Positions 38,405 to 46,448 of a stretch of 64,000 nt of DNA are shown here, piece after piece (the first letter of the stretch is position 1; the number at the start of each line of letters is the position of its first letter). Under the pieces are notes generated by a model. It had not been told where the DNA came from. It searched no databases and saw only the letters and a program-made list of their open reading frames with translations. Source of the stretch: Pseudomonadota bacterium (GTDB lineage Bacteria; Pseudomonadota; Gammaproteobacteria; Burkholderiales; SG8-39); assembly GCA_947455195.1 (NCBI GenBank), contig CANGMI010000005.1:378609-442608 (forward strand), written 5' to 3'. A program made the translations under genes and the position numbers.

Positions 38405-39382
38405 CTATTCGGGTTCGATCCCGGCGGCCTTGACCATCCGGGCCGCATTGGCGAGGCTGCGCTTGAGTTCGGCAGCGAGTTCCTCGGGCGTGCCCGGGGT
38501 CGGAATGAACCCCAGCGCATCGATTCGGTCTCGCAGGTCGGGTGCAGCCAGGGCGCGGTTCACCTCGGCGTTCAGGCGCTCGACGATGTTGCGGGGCAGT
38601 CCGGCCGGCCCGAACCAGGCATTCCAGCCCGGTGGTGGCTCATAGCCGGGTATCTGTTCGCCGACGGTCGGAATGTCGGGCGTTCGCTGAAAGCGTGTCG
38701 TGTTGTTGATGGCGATGATGCGCAGTTTGCCGGCCAGATGATTCTGATGGAGGGTGCCGAATACCCCCCACCCGACGGGCAGCCGATCGGCCATGAGTTC
38801 GACACCCACCTGGTTGGGATCCTTGTAGGGCACATGGGTCATGCGCACGCTGGCCACGCTCTGGAACACTTCGCCGGACAGGTGATGCGTGGTTCCCACG
38901 CCCGAAGTGCCGTAGAAGAGCCTGCCCCCGTCAGCCTTCGCGCGTGCGACCAGATCGGTCATCGAGCGAATGCCCGAGTTGTTGCTGGCTGCGACCGCCA
39001 GCACGGCGTCGCTCATCATGCCGATCGGGGTGAAGTCGCGGATCGGGTCGTAGGGTACGTTCTTCGAGAGCAGCGTGCGGTACACCTGCGAATTCACCGC
39101 GGCGTAGAGGAGGGTGTATCCATCGGGTGCCGCGCGCGCCACGGTGTTGGCTGCGATGGCACCACCGGCGGCCGGCTGGGCGTCGATGACGATGGGCTGA
39201 CCCAGTGCCTGACTCATCTTCTCGGCAATCAGTCTGCCGAGGGCCTCTCCGCCACCACCGATGGCCACCACGGCACGGATGGGCCTGGCCGGGTAGCCTT
39301 GCGCGCCCGCGAGCGAGGGGCCCATGACGGCGCCGGCGATCATCATGCCGACAATGATCGAGGGTGCAATCGGACGATGCAT
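38405..39382 (-). CDS. Bug-family substrate-binding protein
   Basis: 325 residues from the ATG at 39382 (GGGAGA upstream). After the signal peptide (ending GPSLAGAQG), YPARPIRAVVAIGGGGEALG replaces the more common VPFPAGGxxD loop, a deviation in a ligand-contacting region. The remainder is standard: VIDAQPAAGGAIAANTVARA, YDPIRDFTPIGMM and MTHVPYKDPNQVGVELMADR. It lies 32 bases after the monooxygenase gene on the same strand, suggesting it binds that enzyme's substrate or a precursor. Confidence 0.9.
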   Translation of the reverse strand: MHRPIAPSIIVGMMIAGAVMGPSLAGAQGYPARPIRAVVAIGGGGEALGRLIAEKMSQALGQPIVIDAQPAAGGAIAANTVARAAPDGYTLLYAAVNSQVYRTLLSKNVPYDPIRDFTPIGMMSDAVLAVAASNNSGIRSMTDLVARAKADGGRLFYGTSGVGTTHHLSGEVFQSVASVRMTHVPYKDPNQVGVELMADRLPVGWGVFGTLHQNHLAGKLRIIAINNTTRFQRTPDIPTVGEQIPGYEPPPGWNAWFGPAGLPRNIVERLNAEVNRALAAPDLRDRIDALGFIPTPGTPEELAAELKRSLANAARMVKAAGIEPE

Positions 39383-39414
39383 CAGTGTCTCCCGAGCGGT
39401 GTGGTGCGAGCGTA

Positions 39415-41091
39415 TCAGGCGCCGCGCACGCGGTCGATGATGGCCAGAGCATCCTTCGGCGCTTCATCGCCGCGCCAGGCGACATGGCCATCGGGCCTCA
39501 CCAATACATGACGGCGTTCGTAGCAGGCGCTGACGGCCGAGTCGTCCAGGACCACGACCTCGAGCGGTACGCCACGGCTTCGTGCTGCCTCCTCGATAGC
39601 GATCGAGCCTGCGTCGCGAGCGGGCATCCTGTCGCTGTCGCGCGCAGCGTCGCGTGCGATGCCCGGCGAACCGCCGCAGGAGACCTCGCCCGAGCCCAGT
39701 TGCAGCAGGGTATAGCCGCGCCCAAACAGGTCGAGTGTCGAGCGGCCGTCGGCCAGTGGCATGTGGGGCGCGCGGGCGCCGGCCCTGGCCGTGGGCGTGT
39801 AATCGGCCGGACCGTCAGGCGGTGGTGTCGTGCCGTCGCTGATGCCGATGGGCGAGTCTTCGTAGCGAAATCCGATCTGCAGCCCGAGCGTGCGAAACAT
39901 CCGGCGGACATGCGCCACCACGGCCTCGCCCACCGTGGCGCGCAAGGCGGCGCCTTCGGGCGTGTCATCCTCGATGGCGTCGAGGCTCTGCTGGAACCGG
40001 GCCTGCCCCTCGTAGAAGCGGGTTGCCATCTCCACATTGCGCGCCCCGGCCGGTTGTCTGTCGGCGTTGTAGCTGCCGAGCAGCCGCGCGCCGCCCCAGC
40101 CCGCCAGCGTGCCGGCGAGTTTCCAGCCCAGGTCGACGGCATCGGCCATGCCTGTATTCATGCCGAGGGCGCCGGTGGGGGATACCTGGTGCACGGCATC
40201 GCCCAGGAGAAACACCCGTTCAGAGGCGTAGCGCTCGGCAACCACGCCGCGGCGCGTCCACTTGCTGGCGGTCAGCCACTCGACCTTCACCGGTCGTGCC
40301 ATCGCTCGCGCGAGGCAGGCGTCACGGTCGATGTCGCCTGCCTCGGTGCCCTCGGGGACGTCGAACAGCAGTCGCCACAATCCACTCGCCGGGTCGATCG
40401 CCCGCACGTTGCCCCACAGTCCGGCGCGATCGATCATCGAGAAGAAGGTGCCGGGTCGTACGCCGAGTTGTGCGAGCAGGTCGGGGGCGCGAAAGAAAAG
40501 GTGCATCGAGTGGCTGAGCGTCTCGCTGCCGAGCAGTTCGATGCCCAGTGCGCGGCGAATGCGACTCGAAGCACCATCGGCACCCGCCAGCCAGGTTGTT
40601 CGAATCACCTGCTGGCTATCATCGGCGAGGTTGGTGACCCGGGCCTCCACTCCCGTTGTCGTTTCGACGAATGATTCGAGGCGGTGCCGCTGCAGGATGC
40701 GCACACCGCTGAAGGATGCCGCACGTGCGCGCAGGATCGGGTCGAACCAGTGCTGCGAGCAGACCTGCAGGTTCATCGGACTGTGAGGGCCGGGCACTTG
40801 TCTGGCCCGCGCCGGTCGTTCGATGCGTCCAAGTTCATGGGCGCCCAGGCGTGTGGCAATCGCCACGTCCATCGGATAGTCGGCTGGGAAGGGGCAGTGC
40901 AGCACATCCTCTGCGATCCCCCAGCGCCGGCAGAATTCCATCGTCCGGATGTTCACCTCGTTCATCCTGGGCGTTGCGATGCTGCCGTCCGACTGATCGA
41001 TGACGATGCAATCCACCCCGCGCCAGCCCAGGTCGAGTGCCAGTGCGAGGCCGACCGGGCCTGCGCCCACGATGAGTACCGGCGTTTCCAT
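39415..41091 (-). CDS. FAD-dependent monooxygenase (aromatic hydroxylase, PheA/MhpA class)
   Basis: 558 residues. It has the N-terminal dinucleotide fold VLIVGAGPVGLALALDLGWR, the DG motif WLAGADGASSRIRRALGI and the GD motif RVFLLGDAVHQVSPTGALGM followed by NTGMADAVDLGWKLAGTLAG. A thioredoxin-like C-terminal domain ends the protein (YERRHVLVRPDGHVAWRGDE). This is the class A flavoprotein hydroxylase architecture of phenol or 3-hydroxyphenylpropionate hydroxylases. It forms a unit with the following Bug receptor. The substrate is unassigned. Confidence 0.92.
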   Translation of the reverse strand: METPVLIVGAGPVGLALALDLGWRGVDCIVIDQSDGSIATPRMNEVNIRTMEFCRRWGIAEDVLHCPFPADYPMDVAIATRLGAHELGRIERPARARQVPGPHSPMNLQVCSQHWFDPILRARAASFSGVRILQRHRLESFVETTTGVEARVTNLADDSQQVIRTTWLAGADGASSRIRRALGIELLGSETLSHSMHLFFRAPDLLAQLGVRPGTFFSMIDRAGLWGNVRAIDPASGLWRLLFDVPEGTEAGDIDRDACLARAMARPVKVEWLTASKWTRRGVVAERYASERVFLLGDAVHQVSPTGALGMNTGMADAVDLGWKLAGTLAGWGGARLLGSYNADRQPAGARNVEMATRFYEGQARFQQSLDAIEDDTPEGAALRATVGEAVVAHVRRMFRTLGLQIGFRYEDSPIGISDGTTPPPDGPADYTPTARAGARAPHMPLADGRSTLDLFGRGYTLLQLGSGEVSCGGSPGIARDAARDSDRMPARDAGSIAIEEAARSRGVPLEVVVLDDSAVSACYERRHVLVRPDGHVAWRGDEAPKDALAIIDRVRGA

Positions 41092-41249
41092 GCGATCTCC
41101 CAGTTGCGCCTGCGTGATGCGCGTGCGCGATTCGCCTGCCCCCTGCGGCGGCGAATAGTCTGGGTGTTTTCCCGAGATTCGCTCGCCCCACCGGGCAGGG
41201 GTGTCACTCTACGTCAATGACCGCCCCGATGGGCCTGGCCGGGTGACCA

Positions 41250-41280
41250 CCGACACCGCTCGGCAGCAGGCGGTTAGAAT
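41250..41280 (+). promoter_or_regulatory. Weak candidate sigma-70 promoter for the DUF1330-PCD-modBC unit
   Basis: A TAGAAT hexamer (41275-41280) resembles a -10 box and sits about 65 bases before the DUF1330 start. CCGACA at 41250-41255 is a poor -35 with 19-base spacing. Offered only as a candidate. Confidence 0.25.
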
Positions 41281-41345
41281 CCCCAGACGCGACCGCTCAC
41301 ATCCGGGCGGTGTGGGGCGCACGGAGTCACACAGGGAGCATGGAC

Positions 41346-41642
41346 ATGGCCAAGGGCTATTGGGTTGGTTGCTACAGTGAAGTGAGGAACCCCGAGGCAC
41401 TCGCCGCCTATGGCAAGCTGGCCTCCCCGGCGATTCAGGCAGCGGGCGGACGGTTTCTGGTGCGCGGCACGCCAGCGCATTGCTATGAGGCCGGGCTCAA
41501 TCAGCGTACGGTCCTGATCGAGTTTGATTCGGTCGCGGCCGCGGTGGCCGCGCACGACAGTCCCGGGTATCAGGCGGCACTTGCGGTGCTGGGCGACGCG
41601 GCCGTCCGTGACATCCGCATCTGCGAAGGTCTGCCCGGCTGA
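41346..41642 (+). CDS. DUF1330 family protein
   Basis: 98 residues from the ATG at 41346, chosen over 41340 and the track start because AGGGAG then sits seven bases upstream and the family start AKGYWVGCYSEV follows. NPEALAAYGKLASPAIQAAG, GGRFLVRGTPAHCYEAG and RTVLIEFDSVAAAVAAHDSP match DUF1330, a dimeric ferredoxin-like (ABM-type) fold of unknown function. It is eight bases from the pterin dehydratase gene. Confidence 0.88.
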   Translation: MAKGYWVGCYSEVRNPEALAAYGKLASPAIQAAGGRFLVRGTPAHCYEAGLNQRTVLIEFDSVAAAVAAHDSPGYQAALAVLGDAAVRDIRICEGLPG

Positions 41643-41649
41643 TCGCGGC

Positions 41650-41958
41650 GTGGAGATTCCCCGCACCTGGTTGCTCGAGCCCTCAGGCAAGGCCATCACG
41701 CGCGAGTGCCGTTTTGCCGACTTCGGCGAGGCATTCGCGTTCATGACCGAAATGGCACTCTTTTCTGCACAGGTGGACCATCACCCCGAATGGTCGAATG
41801 TGTACAACCGGGTGAACGTTCGCCTCACCACCCATGATGCGGGTGGGCTGTCCGAGCGCGATATCCGCTGGGCGATAGAGGCCGATCGGGTGCTTGCGCG
41901 CCGTGCATGGGGCGCTGATTCGACGCCTGCCCAGGGCGGCATCAACGGTGAACGTTGA
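41650..41958 (+). CDS. 4a-hydroxytetrahydrobiopterin dehydratase (PCD/DCoH family)
   Basis: 102 residues from a GTG at 41650. The signature [20 protein letters not shown], then [20 protein letters not shown] contains the catalytic His-His and the aspartate-histidine pair. The usual N-terminal helix before LPxW is absent: the sequence begins [20 protein letters not shown], so the protein is short at the N-terminus or starts upstream at an unrecognised codon. It recycles oxidised pterin cofactor or acts in molybdopterin-type metabolism. It overlaps modB by 11 bases. Confidence 0.87.
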   Translation: MEIPRTWLLEPSGKAITRECRFADFGEAFAFMTEMALFSAQVDHHPEWSNVYNRVNVRLTTHDAGGLSERDIRWAIEADRVLARRAWGADSTPAQGGINGER

Positions 41959-42631
41959 CGCAGGCACGCTCGCGGCCATCAGGCTCACGGTGCAGCTTGC
42001 CGGTCTGACGACGCTCTGTCTGCTGATCATCGCCACGCCGCTCGCCTGGTGGCTTGCGCGTTCCAAATCGCGCTGGCGTGTGCCCGTCGGGGCCCTCGTG
42101 ACCCTGCCCCTCGTGTTGCCGCCGTCCGTGCTGGGCTTCTATCTGCTGCTGGCCCTCGGACCCGAGGGGCCGCTGGGACAGTTGACCCAGGCCCTCGGCT
42201 GGGGCGTGCTCTCGTTTACCTTCACCGGGCTCCTCATCGGGTCGATCTTCTACTCGCTGCCCTTCGCGGTGCAGCCGATGCAGCATGCCTTCGAAGCGAT
42301 GGGTGATCGTCCGATGGAAGTGGCTGCTACCCTGCGCGCACGTCCGGTCGATGCATTCTTCTCGGTTGCCCTGCCGCTGGCGCGCCCCGGCATCGCGACT
42401 GCGGCGATTCTGGGATTTGCCCACACCGTGGGCGAGTTCGGGGTGGTACTGATGATCGGGGGCAACATTCCCGGTCGCACCCGGGTCGTATCCACCGAGA
42501 TCTATGGCCATGTCGAAGCCATGGAGTACGCTCAGGCGCACGTGCTGTCGGCTGGCATGCTCATCTTCTCCTTTGTCGTGCTGCTCGCGCTGGCCCGGAT
42601 ACGCCGGAGTTGGGGGAGGGTGCCCTCGTGA
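41948..42631 (+). CDS. modB: Molybdate ABC transporter permease ModB
   Basis: 227 residues from the GTG at 41948, overlapping the end of the pterin dehydratase gene. There are five to six membrane segments. [20 protein letters not shown] is the ModB opening, and [20 protein letters not shown] to [20 protein letters not shown] is the EAA loop region characteristic of molybdate permeases. It is followed by modC with a GTGA overlap. No modA binding-protein gene is adjacent. Confidence 0.92.
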   Translation: MNVDAGTLAAIRLTVQLAGLTTLCLLIIATPLAWWLARSKSRWRVPVGALVTLPLVLPPSVLGFYLLLALGPEGPLGQLTQALGWGVLSFTFTGLLIGSIFYSLPFAVQPMQHAFEAMGDRPMEVAATLRARPVDAFFSVALPLARPGIATAAILGFAHTVGEFGVVLMIGGNIPGRTRVVSTEIYGHVEAMEYAQAHVLSAGMLIFSFVVLLALARIRRSWGRVPS

Positions 42632-43740
42632 GCGTCTCAGCCACCGAGGGCGAGGCGCTGGCCGAGGGTATCGAGCTTCGATTCACCCTGCCGCGCACCG
42701 GATTCGATCTCGAAGTCGATCTGCGTCTGCCCGCTCGCGGCATCACCGTGCTTCACGGGCCCTCGGGTTCGGGCAAGACGAGCGTCCTGCGCTGCGTGGC
42801 TGGCCTGGAGCGTCCCCACAATGGGTATGTGCGCATCGGTGACCAGATCTGGCAGGATGACCGGCGCGGCCACTTTCTGCCGACCTGGCGACGTGCGCTG
42901 GGGTATGTCTTCCAGGAAGCGAGCCTGTTCGAGCATCTCGATGTGCGTGCAAACCTGCATTTCGGGCTGCGGCGTGATTCCGATTCACGGGCCCGGCAGA
43001 GCCTGGCTGAAGCCATCGAACTGCTTGGCATCGGGCACCTGCTCGGTCGTGCTCCGCATGCCCTCTCGGGCGGTGAGCGCCAGCGGATTGCCATTGCCCG
43101 GGCGCTCGCAGCCCGTCCGCGGGTCCTGCTGCTCGACGAACCCCTTTCCGCAATCGATCATTCGCGCCGACAGGAAATTCTCCCGTGGCTCGAGCGGATG
43201 CGAGACGAACTCGAAATGCCCATGATTCACGTGACGCATTCGGCCGACGAGGTGGCGCGTCTTGCGACCTACCTCGTGGTGCTGGAAGCCGGACGGGTGA
43301 AGGCATCAGGTGCCGTCGCCGGCGTGCTCAGCAGCCTCGATCTCCCGGTCGTCGTTGGTGAGGATGCGGCAGCCTTGCTAGAAGGTGAACTGCTCGAACG
43401 TGATGTGGCCTGGCATCTGGCTCGCGTGGGCTTTGCGGGCGGCAGTCTCTGGGTCGCCGATGGCGGACTTCCCCTGGGGCGTCGAGTGCGTCTGCGGGTA
43501 CTCGCGCGCGACGTGAGCATCACCACGCAGGAACCGGGGTACACCAGCATCCAGAATCATGTGCGCGGCGTCGTCGAATCGATGGCAGGCGATGTGCACC
43601 CGTCGCAGGTTCTGGTTCGCCTGCGCTGTGGTGACAGCGTGCTCCTCGCGCGGGTGACCCGTCGCGCGATGGCAAGCCTCGAACTGGGGCCGGGGCGCCC
43701 GGTCTGGGCTCAGGTGAAATCGGTCGCGCTCGTGCAGTGA
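42628..43740 (+). CDS. modC: Molybdate ABC transporter ATP-binding protein ModC
   Basis: 370 residues from the GTG at 42628 (GGGAGG upstream inside modB). It has Walker [21 protein letters not shown], signature [20 protein letters not shown] and Walker [13 protein letters not shown]. The C-terminal TOBE (Mop-like) domain is visible in [20 protein letters not shown] and [20 protein letters not shown], which supports molybdate or tungstate rather than another oxyanion. Confidence 0.92.
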   Translation: MSVSATEGEALAEGIELRFTLPRTGFDLEVDLRLPARGITVLHGPSGSGKTSVLRCVAGLERPHNGYVRIGDQIWQDDRRGHFLPTWRRALGYVFQEASLFEHLDVRANLHFGLRRDSDSRARQSLAEAIELLGIGHLLGRAPHALSGGERQRIAIARALAARPRVLLLDEPLSAIDHSRRQEILPWLERMRDELEMPMIHVTHSADEVARLATYLVVLEAGRVKASGAVAGVLSSLDLPVVVGEDAAALLEGELLERDVAWHLARVGFAGGSLWVADGGLPLGRRVRLRVLARDVSITTQEPGYTSIQNHVRGVVESMAGDVHPSQVLVRLRCGDSVLLARVTRRAMASLELGPGRPVWAQVKSVALVQ

Positions 43741-43777
43741 CGCGCAGCGCACAGGGCATCACCCAGTGCCGCCGCCA

Positions 43778-44305
43778 TCAGGCCGGTGGAATCGGCACCT
43801 GGTGAACTTTCATGCCCAGCGCGACCGAGGTGTAGTACCCGAGCAGCACCAGCACCTCGGCAATGCCGGCGCGCCCGATGGCAGCTTCGATGGCTGCGTA
43901 CTCCTCGTCGGAAAGAACGGCGCCGTTGACCAGTGCCCGTGCAAACTGGCAGACGCCTTGCTCATGGGGATCGGCAAGTTCAGGCGCCCGGCCTGCCACG
44001 AGCGCCGTGAGGACATCCTCGGGCACACCGACCCGCCGCCCTTCGCGAACGTGAGCGGTCTGCACATAGGCTGCGTTCCAGTGGGTCGCGATGATGATGA
44101 TGCCCATCTCGACCTCGCGTGGGGTGAGCACGCCGCGCTTGTTGAGGTGGGTGCCGATGTGCTCCATGCCGGCGGCAACCACGGGTGAGTGGATCCAGAT
44201 CTTGTAGGGTCCGAGAATGCGTCCTCGTCCCTGAACCAGGTTGTCGAAGACGACCTTCTGTTCGGCGCTCAGTTGCTCGGGCGGGATGTCGATGAGGCGA
44301 TTCAT
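43778..44305 (-). CDS. Carboxymuconolactone decarboxylase family protein
   Basis: 175 residues, all-helical AhpD/CMD-like fold: LIDIPPEQLSAEQKVVFDNL, then GPYKIWIHSPVVAAGMEHIG, LNKRGVLTPREVEMGIIIIA and THWNAAYVQTAHVREGRRVG. The usual AhpD C-x-x-C is absent, so this is not a peroxidase of the AhpD type. The histidine in NAAYVQTAH is in the position expected for CMD-like lyases. Its substrate is unknown. It is convergent with modC. Confidence 0.88.
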   Translation of the reverse strand: MNRLIDIPPEQLSAEQKVVFDNLVQGRGRILGPYKIWIHSPVVAAGMEHIGTHLNKRGVLTPREVEMGIIIIATHWNAAYVQTAHVREGRRVGVPEDVLTALVAGRAPELADPHEQGVCQFARALVNGAVLSDEEYAAIEAAIGRAGIAEVLVLLGYYTSVALGMKVHQVPIPPA

Positions 44306-44434
44306 GGCAGTGCGTCTCCGGGTGCAGGGTCTGGCGGGTCGCCGCGGATGATACCGGAGCGTGTCCCAGGGGGGCGCGTGCTGGTGGCACCTGCCGGTCG
44401 GGGCGCATCCCCTGCCGCCCCGGGCACTTCCCCG

Positions 44435-45211
44435 TCAACGATACGCCCACCAGGTGAATCGACGCTCGACCACGACCATTGCGGCATACAGCACGATGCC
44501 GAGCACCGCCAGTGCGAGGAGCGAGGCGAAGACAAGCGGGACTTCAAAGGCGGCCTGTGCGGTAAGCATGAGATGCCCGACACCGCTGTTCGATCCCACC
44601 GTTTCTGCCATCACCGATCCCACGAAGGCGAGCGTGATGGCGACCTTGAGCGAACTGAAGAAGTAGGGCATGGCACGCGGCAGGCCGATCTTGGAAACGA
44701 TTTCCATGCGGCTCGCACCGAGCGCTTTCAGCACATCACGCAATTCGGGTTCCGTGGTGGCCAGACCGGTTGCCACGTTCACGACGATCGGAAAGAAGGA
44801 AATCAGGAATGCCGTGATCACGGCTGGAATGCTGCCGACCCCGAACCAGAGAATCAGGACAGGCACCACGGCCACCTTCGGAATCGAGTTGAACCCGATC
44901 ATGACCGGGTAGAGGCCTTCGTAGATCTGCGTACTGATGCCGATGAGCACCCCGATCAGGAGGCCCGCGACCGTTGCGATGCCGAAACCGGCCAGCGTCG
45001 TCCAGAGCGTTACGGCTGAATCCGCCACGATGGCCTTTCGGTATTCCCAGAGTGCCCCGAAGATTTGCGAGGGCGCCGGCAGGAAGGTTGGCGGTACCTT
45101 GAACCCACGACACCCGATTTCCCATGTCACGAACAGCGCAAGGGTGAAGAGCACTGGCCACGTGATGTAGGACGGAATGCGGTGTGAGGAGCGACGTGCG
45201 GTGGGCGACAT
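44435..45211 (-). CDS. ABC transporter permease, SsuC/TauC/ThiX type
   Basis: 258 residues from the ATG at 45211. There are about six membrane segments. The EAA motif is TEPELRDVLKALGASRMEIV followed by SKIGLPRAMPYFFSSLKVAI. The opening LALFVTWEIGCRGFKVPPTF LPAPSQI is typical of nitrate/sulfonate/HMP-type permeases. It is divergent from the NMT1-like receptor 196 bases away; both have sigma-54-type promoters. No ATPase gene is adjacent, so a shared ATPase is needed. Confidence 0.9.
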   Translation of the reverse strand: MSPTARRSSHRIPSYITWPVLFTLALFVTWEIGCRGFKVPPTFLPAPSQIFGALWEYRKAIVADSAVTLWTTLAGFGIATVAGLLIGVLIGISTQIYEGLYPVMIGFNSIPKVAVVPVLILWFGVGSIPAVITAFLISFFPIVVNVATGLATTEPELRDVLKALGASRMEIVSKIGLPRAMPYFFSSLKVAITLAFVGSVMAETVGSNSGVGHLMLTAQAAFEVPLVFASLLALAVLGIVLYAAMVVVERRFTWWAYR

Positions 45212-45258
45212 ATCGGGTGGTCCGGGTATCGATGCACTGAAGAGGTGCTCTCCCTTCA

Positions 45259-45273
45259 GCAAAGCGTATGCCG
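45259..45273 (-). promoter_or_regulatory. Sigma-54-type promoter of the permease gene
   Basis: On the minus strand the sequence is CGGCATACGCTTTGCT, matching RpoN -24 (GGCA, first T replaced by C) and -12 (TTGCT) elements with correct spacing. The predicted start is near 45247, about 36 bases before the permease ATG. Confidence 0.6.
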
Positions 45274-45344
45274 GGTGTCCGTCTGCCGCCGGGGCCAGGG
45301 TCTGTCGGGCCGCCGATCGGGCCGGTGGCAAGCGCCCGTACCGA

Positions 45345-45359
45345 TGGCACGCAAATTGC
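45345..45359 (+). promoter_or_regulatory. Sigma-54 promoter of the NMT1-like receptor gene
   Basis: TGGCACGCAAATTGCC is an exact match to the RpoN consensus TGGCACG-N4-TTGC. It ends 48 bases before the GTG start of the receptor gene; the transcription start is predicted near 45370. This is the best promoter match in the window. Confidence 0.88.
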
Positions 45360-45407
45360 CAAGGTCTGCCGGGTGCTGATCCCTTCCCCCATGACAAGGA
45401 GCTCTTC

Positions 45408-46448
45408 GTGAGAAAGTTGTTCGTTCCGACCCTGATGGCAGCCGCGCTCGGCATGGGGCTGAGTGCGCCCACGTTCGCCCAGACCGCGGTGAAGTTCTCG
45501 CTCGACTGGCGCCCCGAGTCACCGAATTCAGGGTTCATGGTTGCCGCCGACAAGGGCTTCTACAAGGCCGAGGGGCTTGATGTCACGATCGACCCGGGCA
45601 ACGGCTCGGTTGATGGCATCAACCGCCTGGCCAGTGGTTCCTACCAGCTCGCGATGTCGGACACCAATTCCCTGATCCGCTACCGCGACAATCCGGCCAA
45701 TCCGAAGATCAAGGCCGTCTTCATGCTGATGAATGCGCCGGCCTTCGCGGTGACTTCGCTGAAGAAGAATGGCATCTTGAAGCCCCGTGACCTCGAGGGC
45801 CGTCTGGTCGGGGCGCCCGCCGCCGACGGCGCCTACGCCAACTGGGCGCCCTTCATTCGCGCGGCCGGGGTCGACGGCACGAAGATCCGCATCGAAAACG
45901 TCGGATTCCCGGTGCGCGAACCGATGCTCATGCAGGGCAAGGTCGATGCCATCGTGAGCTTTGCCTACAGTTCGGTGGTGGCGCTGCGCAGCAACGGCTT
46001 CAACGCCGAGGACATCACGGTGATGTACATGCGCGACTACGGTCTCGAACTGTACGGCAACTCGCTGATGGCCTCGCCTCAGTTCATGGCCGAGAGTCCC
46101 GATGTGATCCGCAAGTTCGTGCGCGCGAGCATCAAGGGGTTCATGGAGGTTGCCGCGCGGCCCGAGGAAGGGGTCGCTGCCGTTCTGAAGCGCAATCCGG
46201 TAGCCAAGGAAAGCCCCGAAGCCATGCGCCTGGGCATCTTCATGAACGACAACTTCATGACGGCCGATGTGAAGGCCAATGGCGTCGGGCATGTTGACGC
46301 TGCGCGTATGGCGCGTTCGATCGAGCAGATCGGTGAGACCTTCAAGTACACCAACAAGCCCGCGCCGACCGACATCTACACCGACGAGTTCCTGCCGCCG
46401 AAGGCCGAGCGGGCCGTCCCGGCGGCCCTCGCCAGCAAGAAGTTCTAG
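45408..46448 (+). CDS. ABC transporter substrate-binding protein, NMT1/THI5-like
   Basis: 346 residues from the GTG at 45408, with AAGGAG six bases upstream; the track start at 45177 is upstream of the promoter. A signal peptide ends in APTFAQ. The mature part VKFSLDWRPESPNSGFMVAA, then DKGFYKAEGLDVTIDPGNGS and GINRLASGSYQLAMSDTNSL is the THI5/NMT1 pattern used for pyrimidine-like ligands (HMP, riboflavin precursors). With the neighbouring ring-opening amidohydrolase, a small N-heterocycle is a plausible ligand. The stop overlaps the convergent amidohydrolase stop in a CTAG sequence. Confidence 0.9.
   Translation: MRKLFVPTLMAAALGMGLSAPTFAQTAVKFSLDWRPESPNSGFMVAADKGFYKAEGLDVTIDPGNGSVDGINRLASGSYQLAMSDTNSLIRYRDNPANPKIKAVFMLMNAPAFAVTSLKKNGILKPRDLEGRLVGAPAADGAYANWAPFIRAAGVDGTKIRIENVGFPVREPMLMQGKVDAIVSFAYSSVVALRSNGFNAEDITVMYMRDYGLELYGNSLMASPQFMAESPDVIRKFVRASIKGFMEVAARPEEGVAAVLKRNPVAKESPEAMRLGIFMNDNFMTADVKANGVGHVDAARMARSIEQIGETFKYTNKPAPTDIYTDEFLPPKAERAVPAALASKKF

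Noticed and set aside
45212-45407. TPP riboswitch upstream of the THI5/NMT1-like receptor
   Set aside because: No CUGAGA or ACCUGA-type conserved elements; the region instead contains sigma-54-type promoters.
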